The notes under the pieces: generated by a model
Databases searched by the model: none
What the model was told of the DNA's origin: nothing
What the model saw: the letters and a program-made list of their open reading frames with translations, nothing else
Shown: piece by piece, positions 1 to 9,084 of the stretch
How positions within the stretch are numbered: the stretch's first letter is position 1
How the letters are laid out: the number at the start of each line of letters is the position of its first letter
Translations under genes and position numbers: made by a program
Assembly: GCF_001457025.1 (NCBI RefSeq)
Contig: NZ_KQ758599.1
Coordinates: forward strand, 806,001-870,000
Source of the DNA: Pseudarthrobacter enclensis
GTDB lineage: Bacteria; Actinomycetota; Actinomycetes; Actinomycetales; Micrococcaceae
Direction: 5' to 3'
DNA: 64,000 bases

Positions 1-966
1 AACGCGCCGAACGAGATTTTTGTCGCGCGCAATGGTGAGTCCGAACTGACCTCACTCAGCCTGACGGGGCAGCAGATACGGGACCTGGTGGAACGGATGC
101 TGAAAAGCTCCGGCAGGCGCCTGGACTTGTCGTCGCCCTTCGTGGACGCTGCGCTTCCGGATGGCTCGCGGCTGCACGTCGTCATTCCAGACGTTACGCG
201 CCGGCACTGGGCGGTGAATATCCGGAAGTTCGTGGTCAAAGCCAGCCGATTGGAGCATCTCGTGGAGCTGGGGACGCTGACGCCCCAATCAGCACGATTT
301 CTCGGGGCAGCGGTTTCAAGCGGGCTGAATATCCTGGTTTCCGGGGCCACCCAGGCGGGGAAGACCACCATGCTGAACTGCCTCGCAGCGGGCATTGGCA
401 GCAGGGAACGAGTTATCACCGTTGAGGAAATCTTCGAATTGCAGTTCCCCTTGCGGGATGTGGTGGGGCTTCAGTGCCGTCAGCCAAATCTTGAAGGAGA
501 GGGTGAAATTCCCCTCCGCCGTTTGGTCAAGGAAGCCCTCCGCATGCGGCCGGACCGCCTCGTGGTGGGCGAGGTCCGGGAAGCTGAAAGCCTGGACATG
601 CTGATAGCCCTCAACAGCGGGCTCCCGGGAATGTGCACCGTACACGCAAATTCGGCGCACGATGCCGTCACCAAGATCTGTACCCTTCCCTTACTTGCGG
701 GCGAGAACATCTCATCGGCTTTCGTGGTTCCCACCGTGGCGTCCTGCATCGATCTGGTGGTCCATTGCAGCCGGCTGTCCAACGGGCGGCGGGAAGTCAC
801 CGAGATCCTTGCGTTGGGAAGGCGGGTCGAAAACGGCATCATCGAGTCGTCGCCCGTGTTTGCCATGGCGGATGGGGTCCTGAGGTCCTGCCCGAACGCC
901 ATGCCCGCGGCGGAAAAATTCTCGAGGGCCGGCTACGACGTCGCTGCGTTGCTGGATCCGCGGTGA
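1..966 (+). CDS. tadA: TadA/CpaF-type pilus assembly ATPase (5' end cut by window)
   Basis: Secretion ATPase that powers assembly of Flp (tad) pili at the cytoplasmic face of the inner membrane. The reading frame is open from base 1, so the N-terminus lies outside the window; the first in-window ATG (base 88) is internal. Seen: a Walker A motif (GATQAGKTT, about bases 340-370), an acidic stretch (TVEEIFELQ) typical of the Asp box, and a Walker B region (RPDRLVVGEVRE) followed by the HAN/His-box segment (GMCTVHANSAHDA). These are the type II/IV secretion ATPase signatures. It overlaps the following tadB by one base (TGATG), indicating translational coupling. Confident on family; the exact substrate is inferred from the neighbours. 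Confidence 0.93.
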   Translation, partial: NAPNEIFVARNGESELTSLSLTGQQIRDLVERMLKSSGRRLDLSSPFVDAALPDGSRLHVVIPDVTRRHWAVNIRKFVVKASRLEHLVELGTLTPQSARFLGAAVSSGLNILVSGATQAGKTTMLNCLAAGIGSRERVITVEEIFELQFPLRDVVGLQCRQPNLEGEGEIPLRRLVKEALRMRPDRLVVGEVREAESLDMLIALNSGLPGMCTVHANSAHDAVTKICTLPLLAGENISSAFVVPTVASCIDLVVHCSRLSNGRREVTEILALGRRVENGIIESSPVFAMADGVLRSCPNAMPAAEKFSRAGYDVAALLDPR

Positions 967-1820
967 TGGCCGCGCTGTTGGGAGCGACCACGGGGGCGGG
1001 GTTGTTCCTGGTCTGGTGGTCCTTTTGGGAAAGTCCTCCGAGGGAGCGCCGCCGGCGGACTCCAGGCAGGGTTTCAGACCTGCTTGCGGCGGCCGGAGTC
1101 GAGAAGGTCTCGCCCGGCGGACTGGCCGGAAGCTGCATCGCTTTGTGCCTGTTCGTGGTCCTGGTATTCGTCGCCGCCACCAGGTCCTGGCCGATGGCGG
1201 TTTGCTTTGGTCTGTTTTCCGGGTGGTTTCCAGTCACTGTCCTCCGGTGGCGGGCCAAAAAGAGGGCCGCTCTCCTGCGGCAGCTGTGGCCGGACGTGGT
1301 GGACCACCTCCGGTCAGCAATCCGTGCCGGCCTCCCACTGCCGGAGGCCCTGATCCAACTCGGTAGCAAAGGCCCTGAAGAGTTGCGGCCGATCTTTCGG
1401 GATTTTGGCGCCGACTATCGTGCCGGCGGCAAGTTCGATGCGGCCCTCAACAGGCTCAAGGACCGGCTGGCCGACCCTGTGGCGGACAGGATCATCGAGG
1501 CGTTGCGCCTGACCCGTGAAGTCGGCGGCTCGGACTTAGGGAAGCTGCTGGGAACGCTTGCTGAGTTTTTGCGTGAAAGCGCCCGGACACGCAGTGAACT
1601 CGAGGCACGCCAGTCCTGGACGATAAACGCCGCCCGGCTGGCTGTTGCCGCGCCGTGGATCGTCATGCTTCTCCTGGCCACGCGTCCAGAAGCGGTCCAG
1701 GCGTACAACACGCCTGCGGGCGCAGCCGTCCTCTTGGGCGGACTGGTCATTTCCCTTGTCTGCTACTCCTTCATGCTCAGGATTGGTGCACTTCCCCGGG
1801 ACGAGAGGGTGCTGCGATGA
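966..1820 (+). CDS. tadB: TadB-like inner-membrane pilus platform protein
   Basis: About 284 residues when started at the ATG that overlaps the tadA stop; upstream in-frame sequence belongs to tadA and is not used. Hydrophobic segments near the N-terminus (LLGATTGAGLFLVWW), at about residues 55-95 and two at the C-terminus flank a cytoplasmic T2SSF-type domain (GLPLPEALIQL, LTREVGGSDLGKLLGTLAEFL). TadB and TadC together form the membrane platform on which the TadA ATPase acts. The gene is coupled to tadC by a four-base ATGA overlap. Its place between tadA and tadC makes the assignment secure even though this family diverges quickly. Confidence 0.9.
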   Translation: MAALLGATTGAGLFLVWWSFWESPPRERRRRTPGRVSDLLAAAGVEKVSPGGLAGSCIALCLFVVLVFVAATRSWPMAVCFGLFSGWFPVTVLRWRAKKRAALLRQLWPDVVDHLRSAIRAGLPLPEALIQLGSKGPEELRPIFRDFGADYRAGGKFDAALNRLKDRLADPVADRIIEALRLTREVGGSDLGKLLGTLAEFLRESARTRSELEARQSWTINAARLAVAAPWIVMLLLATRPEAVQAYNTPAGAAVLLGGLVISLVCYSFMLRIGALPRDERVLR

Positions 1821-2758
1821 TAGCGGTGTCTCCTCCAGCCGTCGCATGCGGGATAGTGCTGGGGATCGGCCTCTGGCTGGTGATCTTTCGGTCACCTTTC
1901 CTGCGTGCCACCAGTCTGGCCGACCGAATCGAGCCGCAGCTGAGGTCCCAGAACCTTGAATCGAGGCTGTTGCGTGCCGGCGACCAGACCGTCACGCCTT
2001 TCAGTCCCCTTGAAAAGATCCTGCGTCCCGTCATTCGGGACGGACTCTCAGCGCTGGCCACACTGAATCCATCACCCGGCGCCACGGCACGTCGGCTTGC
2101 GCAGGCAGGCCTGAACAAATCTGCCATCGATTTCCGGGCCGAGCAACTGTTGTGGGCGGCCGCTGGATTTGCCCTCTCGCTCACCGTCATCTCCGTCGGG
2201 GCCGCGGCCGGCCGCTTCAACCCGCTTCTGGCGGCAGTCGCGGTGGCAGGCAGCGCTGTGGGTGGCTTCATCGCCAGAGACTTCTGGCTGGGTGTGCAGG
2301 TCCGCACAAGGGAACAGCGGATGATGGCGGAATTTCCCAGCATCGCAGAGCTGATGGCGCTGGCAGTCGCAGCAGGGGAGAGCGCCACCGGAGCGCTGGA
2401 CAGGGTCTGCAGGAGCGCCAACGGTGAGTTGTCCAAGGAATTCGCCAGGATCCTGTCGGAAACGAGGGCCGGCGCGCCCCTGGTGCAGGCATTGCAGGAG
2501 TTTTCATCCCGCACAGACCTCGCACCCCTGGTGCGCTTCGTGGACGGAATCATTGTGGCCGTCGAACGCGGCACACCGCTTGCCGATGTATTGCGGGCCC
2601 AGGCACAGGACGTCCGGGACACGGCTAAACGGGACCTCATGGAAGCTGCCGGCAAGAAGGAGATAGCCATGATGGTGCCGCTCGTTTTCGGAGTCTTGCC
2701 GCTGACGGTGGTCTTTGCGGTTTTTCCGGGAATCGCGGCGATCAGCCTTGGCCTGTGA
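1817..2758 (+). CDS. tadC: TadC-like inner-membrane pilus platform protein
   Basis: 313 residues from the ATG overlapping the tadB stop. Seen: an N-terminal membrane helix (ACGIVLGIGLWLVIF), a central helix pair (about residues 110-160), and a T2SSF domain with FPSIAELMALAVAAGES, then a C-terminal hydrophobic hairpin (MMVPLVFGVLPLTVVFAVFPG). This is the usual TadC arrangement. It works with TadB as the assembly platform for Flp pili. It is the last gene of the tightly overlapping tadABC block; about 80 bases separate it from the next small gene. Confidence 0.9.
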   Translation: MIAVSPPAVACGIVLGIGLWLVIFRSPFLRATSLADRIEPQLRSQNLESRLLRAGDQTVTPFSPLEKILRPVIRDGLSALATLNPSPGATARRLAQAGLNKSAIDFRAEQLLWAAAGFALSLTVISVGAAAGRFNPLLAAVAVAGSAVGGFIARDFWLGVQVRTREQRMMAEFPSIAELMALAVAAGESATGALDRVCRSANGELSKEFARILSETRAGAPLVQALQEFSSRTDLAPLVRFVDGIIVAVERGTPLADVLRAQAQDVRDTAKRDLMEAAGKKEIAMMVPLVFGVLPLTVVFAVFPGIAAISLGL

Positions 2759-2839
2759 CGTAGCCAGCGGCAGCCAGTCATCGGTTGCCCGCATCTCGAA
2801 GCAATGGTTTGGAAACATACTCGATGGACAGGGAGAGCA

Positions 2840-3100
2840 ATGAATATTCGAGCAGCATGCTGGTCGGTTCTGCTGGTGGCACTGGGAGCCGTAACCACCG
2901 CGTGGTCGGTCAGGGGCAGCCGCTCCGCACCATTCCGTCCGGGTGCTTTCGCGGACGGAGACCATCCCGAACGGGGCGACGTCCCCGGCTGGGTCATGAT
3001 CACCTTGATGTCGGCCGTACTGGTCGCCGCGCTCCTTGCGCTCGCGGGTCCTGCGCTTGAGGCCATGTTCAATCAGGCAATGGACACGGTTGGCAACTAG
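2840..3100 (+). CDS. small Flp/pilin-like membrane protein of the tad locus
   Basis: 86 residues. The start at 2840 is chosen over upstream in-frame ATGs because GGGAGAG lies just in front of it. Two hydrophobic stretches are visible: residues about 5-24 and a C-terminal segment beginning DVPGWVMITLMSAVLVAA and ending in a short amphipathic tail. Actinobacterial tad loci usually carry a short Flp pilin here, and the C-terminal helix looks like one, but the classical prepilin pattern (Gly, then Glu five residues later) is absent: Thr is at that position. It could be a divergent pilin or an accessory membrane peptide. Position between tadC and tadE supports a pilus role; the molecular role is inference. 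Confidence 0.7.
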   Translation: MNIRAACWSVLLVALGAVTTAWSVRGSRSAPFRPGAFADGDHPERGDVPGWVMITLMSAVLVAALLALAGPALEAMFNQAMDTVGN

Positions 3101-3104
3101 GCGG

Positions 3105-3521
3105 ATGGCCGTGTTCACGGGCAACGCCGCCTCCACACGGCCGGCTGCAACGGTCCGTGAGCAGGGCTCGGCGGTGGTCGACTTTGTCCTGGTGGGCGGA
3201 CTGCTCACGATGTTCTTCCTCGCAATCATCCAGCTGACACTGGTCCTGCACGTCAGGAACACCCTGATCGATGCGGCAGCGTCCGGAGCCCGCTACGGGA
3301 CCCTGGCGGACAGGGGAGCGGCCGACGCTGAGGAGCGGACGCGGAGCCTTATCACGACGTCGCTCAACGGCTCATTCGCCGAAGAGGTCAGCACCCGCGA
3401 AGCAAATGTCCAGGGCACGCAGACCCTGGAAGTCACCGTTCGTGCACCCATGCCCGTTATCGGGCTGATTGGTCCTCGGGGAGTGCTGGAGGTGCAAGGC
3501 CATGCCGCGGTCCAGCGCTGA
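3105..3521 (+). CDS. tadE: TadE-like pseudopilin
   Basis: 138 residues from ATG 3105, five bases after the previous stop. A short basic N-terminus leads to REQGSAVVDF and then a single membrane helix (VLVGGLLTMFFLAIIQLTLVL). The Gly followed by small/hydrophobic residues and then an acidic residue-Phe pair is the TadE prepilin-like processing site; the rest is a periplasmic/extracytoplasmic domain. TadE proteins are minor pilins needed for Flp pilus assembly. The 3' end overlaps the next tadE-like gene by 20 bases. A TTG at 3090 is a possible longer start but would overlap the preceding gene. Confidence 0.85.
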   Translation: MAVFTGNAASTRPAATVREQGSAVVDFVLVGGLLTMFFLAIIQLTLVLHVRNTLIDAAASGARYGTLADRGAADAEERTRSLITTSLNGSFAEEVSTREANVQGTQTLEVTVRAPMPVIGLIGPRGVLEVQGHAAVQR

Positions 3522-4023
3522 CAGATCCGGCGCCTTCCCTGCAATGCGACGCCGGCTTGCAGAGGCAGCGTGCCGGGCACCGGAGGTTCCCCACCCGGGC
3601 GGGAATGGCAGCCGGGAACAGGGCAGTGCCGTAGTGGAGTTCACCTTCCTTGCCCTCCTCCTGATGGTCCCGCTGGTGTACTTCGTCATCACCGTGGGCC
3701 AGCTGCAGGGCGGCTCCTTCGCCGTGGTGGGTGCAGCCGACCAGGCAGCAAAGGTCTACGTCGCCCAACCGGACAGCAACTCGGCCGAGGCCGCTGCCGG
3801 ACAGGCCGTGGCCCTGGCCCTGGCCGATTTTGGGCATTCTCCTGATCAGGCCTCAGTGGAGACTTCCTGCGATCCCGCAGACTGCCAGGCACCGGGCACG
3901 GCCGTGACCGTCACCGTCAGGCTGTCCGTCCCTTTGCCGTTCATACCCTTCAACGATGCTTTTCCGCTCTCGGCCAGCGAGGTGGAGGCAGCCGCCACCC
4001 AGGTTGTGGGGAGGTTCAGGTGA
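3502..4023 (+). CDS. second TadE-like pseudopilin
   Basis: 173 residues. Start ATG 3502 has GGAGG ten bases upstream, inside the previous gene; ATG 3543 is an alternative. A polar N-terminal arm of about 45 residues precedes REQGSAVVEF and one membrane helix (TFLALLLMVPLVYFVITV), then an extracytoplasmic domain containing a Cys pair (SCDPADC). The GSAVVEF motif closely matches that of the preceding protein, so the two are paralogous minor pilins. It overlaps the next gene by four bases (GTGA). Role in the tad pilus is inferred from operon context and family. Confidence 0.83.
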   Translation: MPRSSADRSGAFPAMRRRLAEAACRAPEVPHPGGNGSREQGSAVVEFTFLALLLMVPLVYFVITVGQLQGGSFAVVGAADQAAKVYVAQPDSNSAEAAAGQAVALALADFGHSPDQASVETSCDPADCQAPGTAVTVTVRLSVPLPFIPFNDAFPLSASEVEAAATQVVGRFR

Positions 4024-4466
4024 CCGGATCGACGACGGACGAAAATGGCCAGTTGACGGTGATGATCATCGGTTATGTCACCGTGGCCCTGCTGGTAGCC
4101 ACGGTGATGATTGGTATTTCTTCTGTTTACCTCGAACACAAACGGCTGCTTTCGTTGGCCGACGGCGCATCGCTGGCTGCGGCGGACAGCTACACCCTTG
4201 GTGAGGTGGCGTCACAGGGTGGCAGCCCGTCTGCAGTGCTCAACCCGGCGCGGGTCCGTGCCGTGGCCGCCGACTTCGTCTCCCGCAGCCCTGCTGCAGC
4301 CCGCTTCCAGGGGTTGGCGGTTGCCGGGTCCACCGGTACGCCGGACGGTTCCACCGCCGTCGTCGTCCTGACCGCCGAGGTCCATCCGCCGGTGGTGAAC
4401 TTCCTGGTCCCCGGCGGCATCGCCATTGAAGCGGCATCAACGGCCCGGTCCCGTCTCACGCGCTAG
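4020..4466 (+). CDS. TadG-like pilus-associated membrane protein
   Basis: 148 residues from GTG 4020, which overlaps the preceding stop. After DENGQLTVM comes one membrane helix (IIGYVTVALLVATVMIGISSVYL) and then a region with SLADGASLAAADSY, the sequence style of actinobacterial TadE/TadG-like proteins (Rv3660c-type neighbourhood proteins). Unlike the two TadE proteins, it has no acidic residue at the pseudopilin position, so processing by a prepilin peptidase is doubtful. It closes the tad operon; prfB follows after 77 bases with its own promoter-like element. Confidence 0.75.
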   Translation: MTGSTTDENGQLTVMIIGYVTVALLVATVMIGISSVYLEHKRLLSLADGASLAAADSYTLGEVASQGGSPSAVLNPARVRAVAADFVSRSPAAARFQGLAVAGSTGTPDGSTAVVVLTAEVHPPVVNFLVPGGIAIEAASTARSRLTR

Positions 4467-4528
4467 CTGTCTCCTGCGCGGCAGGGGCCTGCGTGACAGC
4501 CGCGGCCCGGGGCCATTCCCGGATAGCG

Positions 4529-4534
4529 TAGGCT
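4529..4534 (+). promoter_or_regulatory. -10-like element (TAGGCT) in front of prfB
   Basis: TAGGCT ends nine bases before the prfB ATG. A start of transcription 7-9 bases downstream would leave a leader of only 0-3 bases, and no Shine-Dalgarno sequence is visible, so the mRNA may be (nearly) leaderless, a common arrangement in actinobacteria. No clear -35 was recognised. Confidence 0.5.
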
Positions 4535-4543
4535 TAAACGACC

Positions 4544-5659
4544 ATGGCCAACATTGATTTTTCCGCTGAAATCCGCGCGCTCCGCGCCACCTACGAGTCC
4601 ATCGAACGGGTCACCGACATGGACGCGTTGAAGGAAGACATCGCTGAACTCAGCGAGCGGGCAGGGGAGCCGGACCTGTGGGACGACCCCGCTGCGGCAC
4701 AGAAAATCACATCCCGCCTCTCGCACCGCCAGTCCGAACTGGAACGCCTCACCACCCTGGCGTCGCGCATCGACGACCTCGAAGTCCTGGTGGAGCTCGG
4801 CCAGGACGAGGGCGACGCCGACTCAATGGGGGAGGCCGCAACTGAGCTGGAATCCATCCAGAAAGCCCTCAAGGACCTCGAAGTGGTCACCCTGCTCTCC
4901 GGCGAATATGACGAACGGGAAGCGGTGGTGTCCATTCGTGCCGGTGCCGGCGGCGTCGACGCCGCCGACTTCGCGGAGATGCTCATGCGGATGTACCTCC
5001 GGTGGGCTGAGCGGCACGGATATCCCACCACGGTCATGGATACCTCCTACGCTGAAGAAGCCGGCCTGAAATCGGCCACCTTCGAGGTCAAGGCACCCTA
5101 CGCCTACGGCACACTCAGCGTTGAGGCCGGCACGCACCGGCTGGTCCGCATCAGCCCGTTCGACAACCAGGGCCGTCGCCAGACCTCTTTCGCGGCAGTC
5201 GAAGTCATTCCACTGATCGAGCAGACGGATTCCATTGACATTCCGGACAATGAGATCAGGGTGGACGTGTTCCGCTCATCGGGTCCGGGCGGCCAGTCCG
5301 TTAACACCACTGACTCCGCGGTCAGGCTCACCCACATCCCCACAGGCACCGTGGTGTCCATGCAGAACGAGAAGTCGCAGCTGCAAAACCGCGCCGCAGC
5401 CATGCGCGTCCTGCAGTCCCGCCTCCTCCTGCTGAAAAAGGAACAGGAAGACGCCGAGAAGCGGGCGCTGGCCGGAGACGTCAAGGCGTCCTGGGGCGAC
5501 CAGATGCGCTCCTACGTCCTGAATCCCTACCAGATGGTCAAGGACCTCCGCACGGAGCACGAGGTCGGCAACACCTCGGCAGTCTTTGACGGCGAGATCG
5601 ACGACTTCATCGACGCAGGCATCCGCTGGCGTACCGACAACAGGAACGCCGAAAAGTAG
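4544..5659 (+). CDS. prfB: peptide chain release factor 2
   Basis: RF2 reads UGA and UAA stop codons and triggers release of the finished protein on the ribosome. 371 residues, normal for the family. Seen: the RF2 codon-recognition tripeptide SPF (residues 204-206, in [10 protein letters not shown]), the catalytic GGQ (residues 249-251, [10 protein letters not shown]), and the RF2-type N-terminal domain with [13 protein letters not shown]. The frame is continuous from ATG to stop: there is no in-frame TGA or +1 frameshift site near codon 26, so the autoregulatory frameshift of E. coli prfB is absent. It stands between the tad operon and ftsEX. Confidence 0.98.
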   Translation: MANIDFSAEIRALRATYESIERVTDMDALKEDIAELSERAGEPDLWDDPAAAQKITSRLSHRQSELERLTTLASRIDDLEVLVELGQDEGDADSMGEAATELESIQKALKDLEVVTLLSGEYDEREAVVSIRAGAGGVDAADFAEMLMRMYLRWAERHGYPTTVMDTSYAEEAGLKSATFEVKAPYAYGTLSVEAGTHRLVRISPFDNQGRRQTSFAAVEVIPLIEQTDSIDIPDNEIRVDVFRSSGPGGQSVNTTDSAVRLTHIPTGTVVSMQNEKSQLQNRAAAMRVLQSRLLLLKKEQEDAEKRALAGDVKASWGDQMRSYVLNPYQMVKDLRTEHEVGNTSAVFDGEIDDFIDAGIRWRTDNRNAEK

Positions 5660-5844
5660 GGCGCACGCTCCACCCCGCTGGGCGCTGCAGGCGCGACACG
5701 CCCCTGCAAACCCGCGCAATACCCGGCCTGTCCTGCGTATAGTCGAGGGGCCGGGGCCCTACTTCCCCCAACGAACACCCGTGCACCGGCTGCAGAACTG
5801 GGCTGCATTCCGAATCAGCCATGCCCTGCAGGGTACTTAGGGCC

Positions 5845-6633
5845 ATGATCCGATTCGAAAATGTCACCAAGGTCTACGACCAGAAAGCCCGTCCGGCGCT
5901 GGACTCCGTCAACCTTGAGATCGACCGCGGCGAATTCGCCTTTCTGGTCGGGGCTTCCGGCTCCGGCAAATCGACGTTCCTTCGGCTGGTGCTCAAGGAA
6001 GACCGCGCCACCTCCGGCGCTGTGTACGTGGCCGGCCAGAACGTCGCCCGGATCTCCAGCTGGCGCGTCCCCCGCCTTCGCCGGGGTATCGGCGTCGTCT
6101 TCCAGGACTTCCGGCTCCTGCCCCAGAAGAACGTCTTCGCGAACGTCGCCTTTGCCATGCAGGTCATCGGCAAGAGCCGCAGCGTCATCCGCGACACCGT
6201 CCCCGAGGTCCTGAAGACAGTGGGCCTGGAGGGCAAGGAACACCGGATGCCGCACGAACTTTCGGGCGGCGAGCAGCAGCGCGTCGCCATCGCCCGGGCG
6301 GTGGTCAACCGGCCAGGCATCCTCCTCGCCGACGAGCCCACAGGCAACCTGGATCCCACCACGTCCATGGGCATCATGGGGGTGCTGGACAAGATCAACC
6401 AGAACGGAACCACCGTGGTCATGGCCACCCACGACGACGACATTGTCAACGAAATGCGCAAACGGGTGGTCGAGCTCAAGAACGGGGTAGTGATCCGTGA
6501 CGAAGCCAAGGCCCTGTACACGTCGATGATTCCCGTCGTCGGAGAGTCGCGCAGGCTCAAGGACGCCAGCGGACGGGAAGAGCCCGACGCCGGCCGGCCG
6601 GGCGAAGCCGGAGAAGGCGGGACCCAGCGGTGA
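5845..6633 (+). CDS. ftsE: cell-division ABC transporter ATPase FtsE
   Basis: 262 residues from ATG 5845 (the in-frame ATG at 5821 is less likely). Walker [10 protein letters not shown]-loop region [22 protein letters not shown], signature LSGGEQQR and Walker [13 protein letters not shown] are all present. FtsE hydrolyses ATP to move FtsX and thereby activate a cell-wall hydrolase at the septum. Compared with a minimal FtsE of about 225 residues it has a C-terminal tail of roughly 35 charged residues (from about [11 protein letters not shown]). TATAGT at 5738-5743 is a plausible -10, giving a leader of about 95 bases. It overlaps ftsX by four bases. Confidence 0.97.
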   Translation: MIRFENVTKVYDQKARPALDSVNLEIDRGEFAFLVGASGSGKSTFLRLVLKEDRATSGAVYVAGQNVARISSWRVPRLRRGIGVVFQDFRLLPQKNVFANVAFAMQVIGKSRSVIRDTVPEVLKTVGLEGKEHRMPHELSGGEQQRVAIARAVVNRPGILLADEPTGNLDPTTSMGIMGVLDKINQNGTTVVMATHDDDIVNEMRKRVVELKNGVVIRDEAKALYTSMIPVVGESRRLKDASGREEPDAGRPGEAGEGGTQR

Positions 6634-7544
6634 GGCTCGCATTCATTCTTTCCGAAATCGGCAGCGGCCTGCGGCGCAACCTGTCGATGGTGGTGTCCGT
6701 CATCCTGGTCACCTTCGTCTCCCTGACCTTCGTGGGCGCGGCCGGCATGCTGCAGATGCAGATCAACCAGATGAAGGGCTACTGGTACGACAAGGTCCAG
6801 GTGGCAATCTTCCTGTGCAGCGACGGTTCGACGGCGGCGGGCTGCGCGGGAGGGTCCGTCACCCCGGAACAGCAGGACAGCCTGAACGCACTGCTCGAGT
6901 CACCGGCGGTGGCACAGTACATCAACGACTTCCAGTTCGAATCAAAGGAAGACGCGTACAAGCACTTCAAGGACCAGTTCTCCAACTCGCCGATCGTCGA
7001 TTCCGTCACCCCGGACCAGCTTCCGGCATCTTTCCGGATCAACATGAAGGACCCGGAAAAGTACGAGATCATCAGCGAAACCTTCAGCTCACAGCCCGGC
7101 GTGGAAACAGTCATCGACCAGCGACAACTGCTGGAACGCCTCTTCTCCGTGATGAATGGTGCCTCGCTGGTGGCAGTGGGAATCGCCGGCGTCATGATCG
7201 TGTGCGCCATCCTCCTGATTGCCACCACCATCAGGCTCTCGGCCTTCAGCCGCCGCCGCGAAACGGGGATCATGCGCCTGGTGGGTGCGTCCAAGACCGT
7301 CATCCAGCTGCCGTTCATCCTCGAGGGTGTCATCGCAGCTGTGATCGGCGCCGCCCTTGCCTCGGCGACCCTCTGGGCCGTCGCGCACTTTTTCCTGGGT
7401 GAGTACATGTCCAAGCAGTACCCGGACACAGCCTTTATCTCTTCGGGGCAGACGCTGATCCTGGCTCCTGCTTTGCTGATCCTTGGCGGATCCTTGGCTG
7501 GAATTTCGTCGCTCTTGACCCTCCGCAGATACTTGCGCGTTTAG
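6630..7544 (+). CDS. ftsX: cell-division protein FtsX
   Basis: 304 residues from GTG 6630, overlapping the ftsE stop (GTGA). Topology seen: one N-terminal membrane helix ([19 protein letters not shown]), a large extracytoplasmic loop (residues about 45-165) that contains two Cys ([15 protein letters not shown]), then three C-terminal helices with the FtsX/MacB-like core between them ([22 protein letters not shown]). The loop is the part that in other bacteria contacts the peptidoglycan hydrolase or its adaptor. FtsX forms a complex with FtsE; the gene for a likely partner hydrolase starts 27 bases downstream. Confidence 0.97.
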   Translation: MRLAFILSEIGSGLRRNLSMVVSVILVTFVSLTFVGAAGMLQMQINQMKGYWYDKVQVAIFLCSDGSTAAGCAGGSVTPEQQDSLNALLESPAVAQYINDFQFESKEDAYKHFKDQFSNSPIVDSVTPDQLPASFRINMKDPEKYEIISETFSSQPGVETVIDQRQLLERLFSVMNGASLVAVGIAGVMIVCAILLIATTIRLSAFSRRRETGIMRLVGASKTVIQLPFILEGVIAAVIGAALASATLWAVAHFFLGEYMSKQYPDTAFISSGQTLILAPALLILGGSLAGISSLLTLRRYLRV

Positions 7545-7571
7545 GCTATGCGAACCGACCAAGGAATGCCG

Positions 7572-8999
7572 ATGACCGTTACTCCAGAAACTTTCCAGCG
7601 CCAGCACCCCGCCCGACGTAGTTCCGCACGCCGTTCGGCAGTGCTGAGCGGCGTGCTCGCCGTCGTGCTCGCGTCAGGGCTGGCGGCCTCGACGCCTCCC
7701 GCGTTCGCCGATGAACTTGAGGACAAGCAGGCAGCACTCCAGGCGGAAGCCCAGCGCGTCCAGCAGTCCCTGGAATTCGTGGACTCACGCATCGCCAAGG
7801 CCGCGAGCGACCTGGTGGTCTACCAGGGCCAGCTGCCCGGCGCCCAGCAGGCACTCCTCGAAGCACAGGGCCGGGTGGCCAGTGCGGTGAAGGAAGTGGA
7901 AGCACTCTCGGCACGCGTCGACATGGCCCAGCAGAACAAAGCCAAAATCACCCAGCAGCTTGAAACCGACAAGCAGAAGATTGCCGACACCAAGAAGCTG
8001 ATCGGCCAAATCGCCACCCAGGCCTACAAGTCAGGCGGTGTTCCCTCCAACCTCTCCTTGTTCTTTGGCTCGAACAACGGCGGCAGCTTGACCGACACCA
8101 TGGACCTGGCCGACCAAGCCATGCGCAGCCAGAACGCCGCCATGGACAAGCTCTCCCAGCAGAACGCCACCAACGTCAACTCGGAAGCCCGCCTCCAGGC
8201 GGTGGAAGCCGAGATCAAGGACCTGAAGGCCAAAGCCGACGCTGCGTTGGAGCGGGAAAAGGCCGCCCGTGATGAAGCTGCGGCCAAGAAAGCCCAAGTG
8301 GACCAGCTGATCGCCGATACCACCCGCCTGGACGCTGAGCTCCAGGCGGCCAAGCCGGGCATCCAGGCCCAGCTGGCCGGCGTGCAGGCGAGCCAGAACC
8401 AGGTGGCCAACGAGATCGCAGAACGGGACCGCAGGGCGCGGGAGGCATGGGAGGCCGAGCAGCGGAGGCAGGCAGAGGCCGCCGCGGCAGCAGCCGCCGC
8501 CGCAGCCGCAGCGGCAAACCGGCCGGCACCGCCGGTGCAGCCCTACATCCCGCCTGCCGCAGGTTCCCCATCAGCCTTCGGGCTGCGTCATCCCTTTGAC
8601 GGCAACATCCCCATCACCTCCGGGTTTGGATGGCGCGCCACCCCTCCGGGAACCATCGATTTCTACGGCCAGGGCGGTTATGTCCACACCGGCATCGACT
8701 TCGGCGCTGCCTGCGGTACGCCGGTCTACGCTGCAGCGGCCGGGGAAGTTTTCAGCTCCGGCTGGAACTCGGCCGACGGCGGTGGCTGGCGCGTCAAGAT
8801 CGACCACGGTGTGGTCCAAGGCAATTCGCTGACGACGATCTATTACCACAACTCCAGCATCGTCGTGTCCAACGGGCAGCGCGTCTCGCAGGGGCAGCTC
8901 ATCGCCTATTCGGGCAGCACCGGCAACTCCACCGGATGCCATGCCCACTTCGAAACGTGGCTGAACGGTGCAGCAGTGGACCCGATGGGGCTGCTCTAG
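7572..8999 (+). CDS. secreted coiled-coil M23 (LytM) murein hydrolase, likely FtsEX partner
   Basis: 475 residues from ATG 7572, which has AAGGA six bases upstream; ATG 7548 is less well supported. Signal peptide: basic start, hydrophobic core (VLSGVLAVVLASGLAAS) and an AFA cleavage site before DELED. Then about 250 residues of heptad-like coiled coil, an Ala tract, a Pro-rich linker, and a C-terminal M23 domain. The zinc ligands are intact (HTGID and HAHFE), so it is predicted to be an active endopeptidase, unlike adaptor-only EnvC. Architecture matches EnvC/PcsB-type proteins, which FtsX activates. The next gene, smpB, appears to have its own promoter (TACACT at 9018-9023). Confidence 0.92.
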   Translation: MTVTPETFQRQHPARRSSARRSAVLSGVLAVVLASGLAASTPPAFADELEDKQAALQAEAQRVQQSLEFVDSRIAKAASDLVVYQGQLPGAQQALLEAQGRVASAVKEVEALSARVDMAQQNKAKITQQLETDKQKIADTKKLIGQIATQAYKSGGVPSNLSLFFGSNNGGSLTDTMDLADQAMRSQNAAMDKLSQQNATNVNSEARLQAVEAEIKDLKAKADAALEREKAARDEAAAKKAQVDQLIADTTRLDAELQAAKPGIQAQLAGVQASQNQVANEIAERDRRAREAWEAEQRRQAEAAAAAAAAAAAAANRPAPPVQPYIPPAAGSPSAFGLRHPFDGNIPITSGFGWRATPPGTIDFYGQGGYVHTGIDFGAACGTPVYAAAAGEVFSSGWNSADGGGWRVKIDHGVVQGNSLTTIYYHNSSIVVSNGQRVSQGQLIAYSGSTGNSTGCHAHFETWLNGAAVDPMGLL

Positions 9000-9084
9000 G
9001 GCCCGTCCGCGCTGCCGTACACTGTTAAGACTCCGCTGCGATCCGGCCGGAGTCCATTCGGAAAACGAAATGAGGAGTTGTCCC

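Noticed and set aside
1777..3072. 431-codon minus-strand ORF opposite tadC
   Set aside because: Ser/Arg-rich shadow translation; tadC is supported by family, overlap and context.
8470..8520. GCC/GCA-rich tract in the M23 gene as a possible repeat element
   Set aside because: It is an in-frame Ala tract forming a linker, with normal family occurrence.
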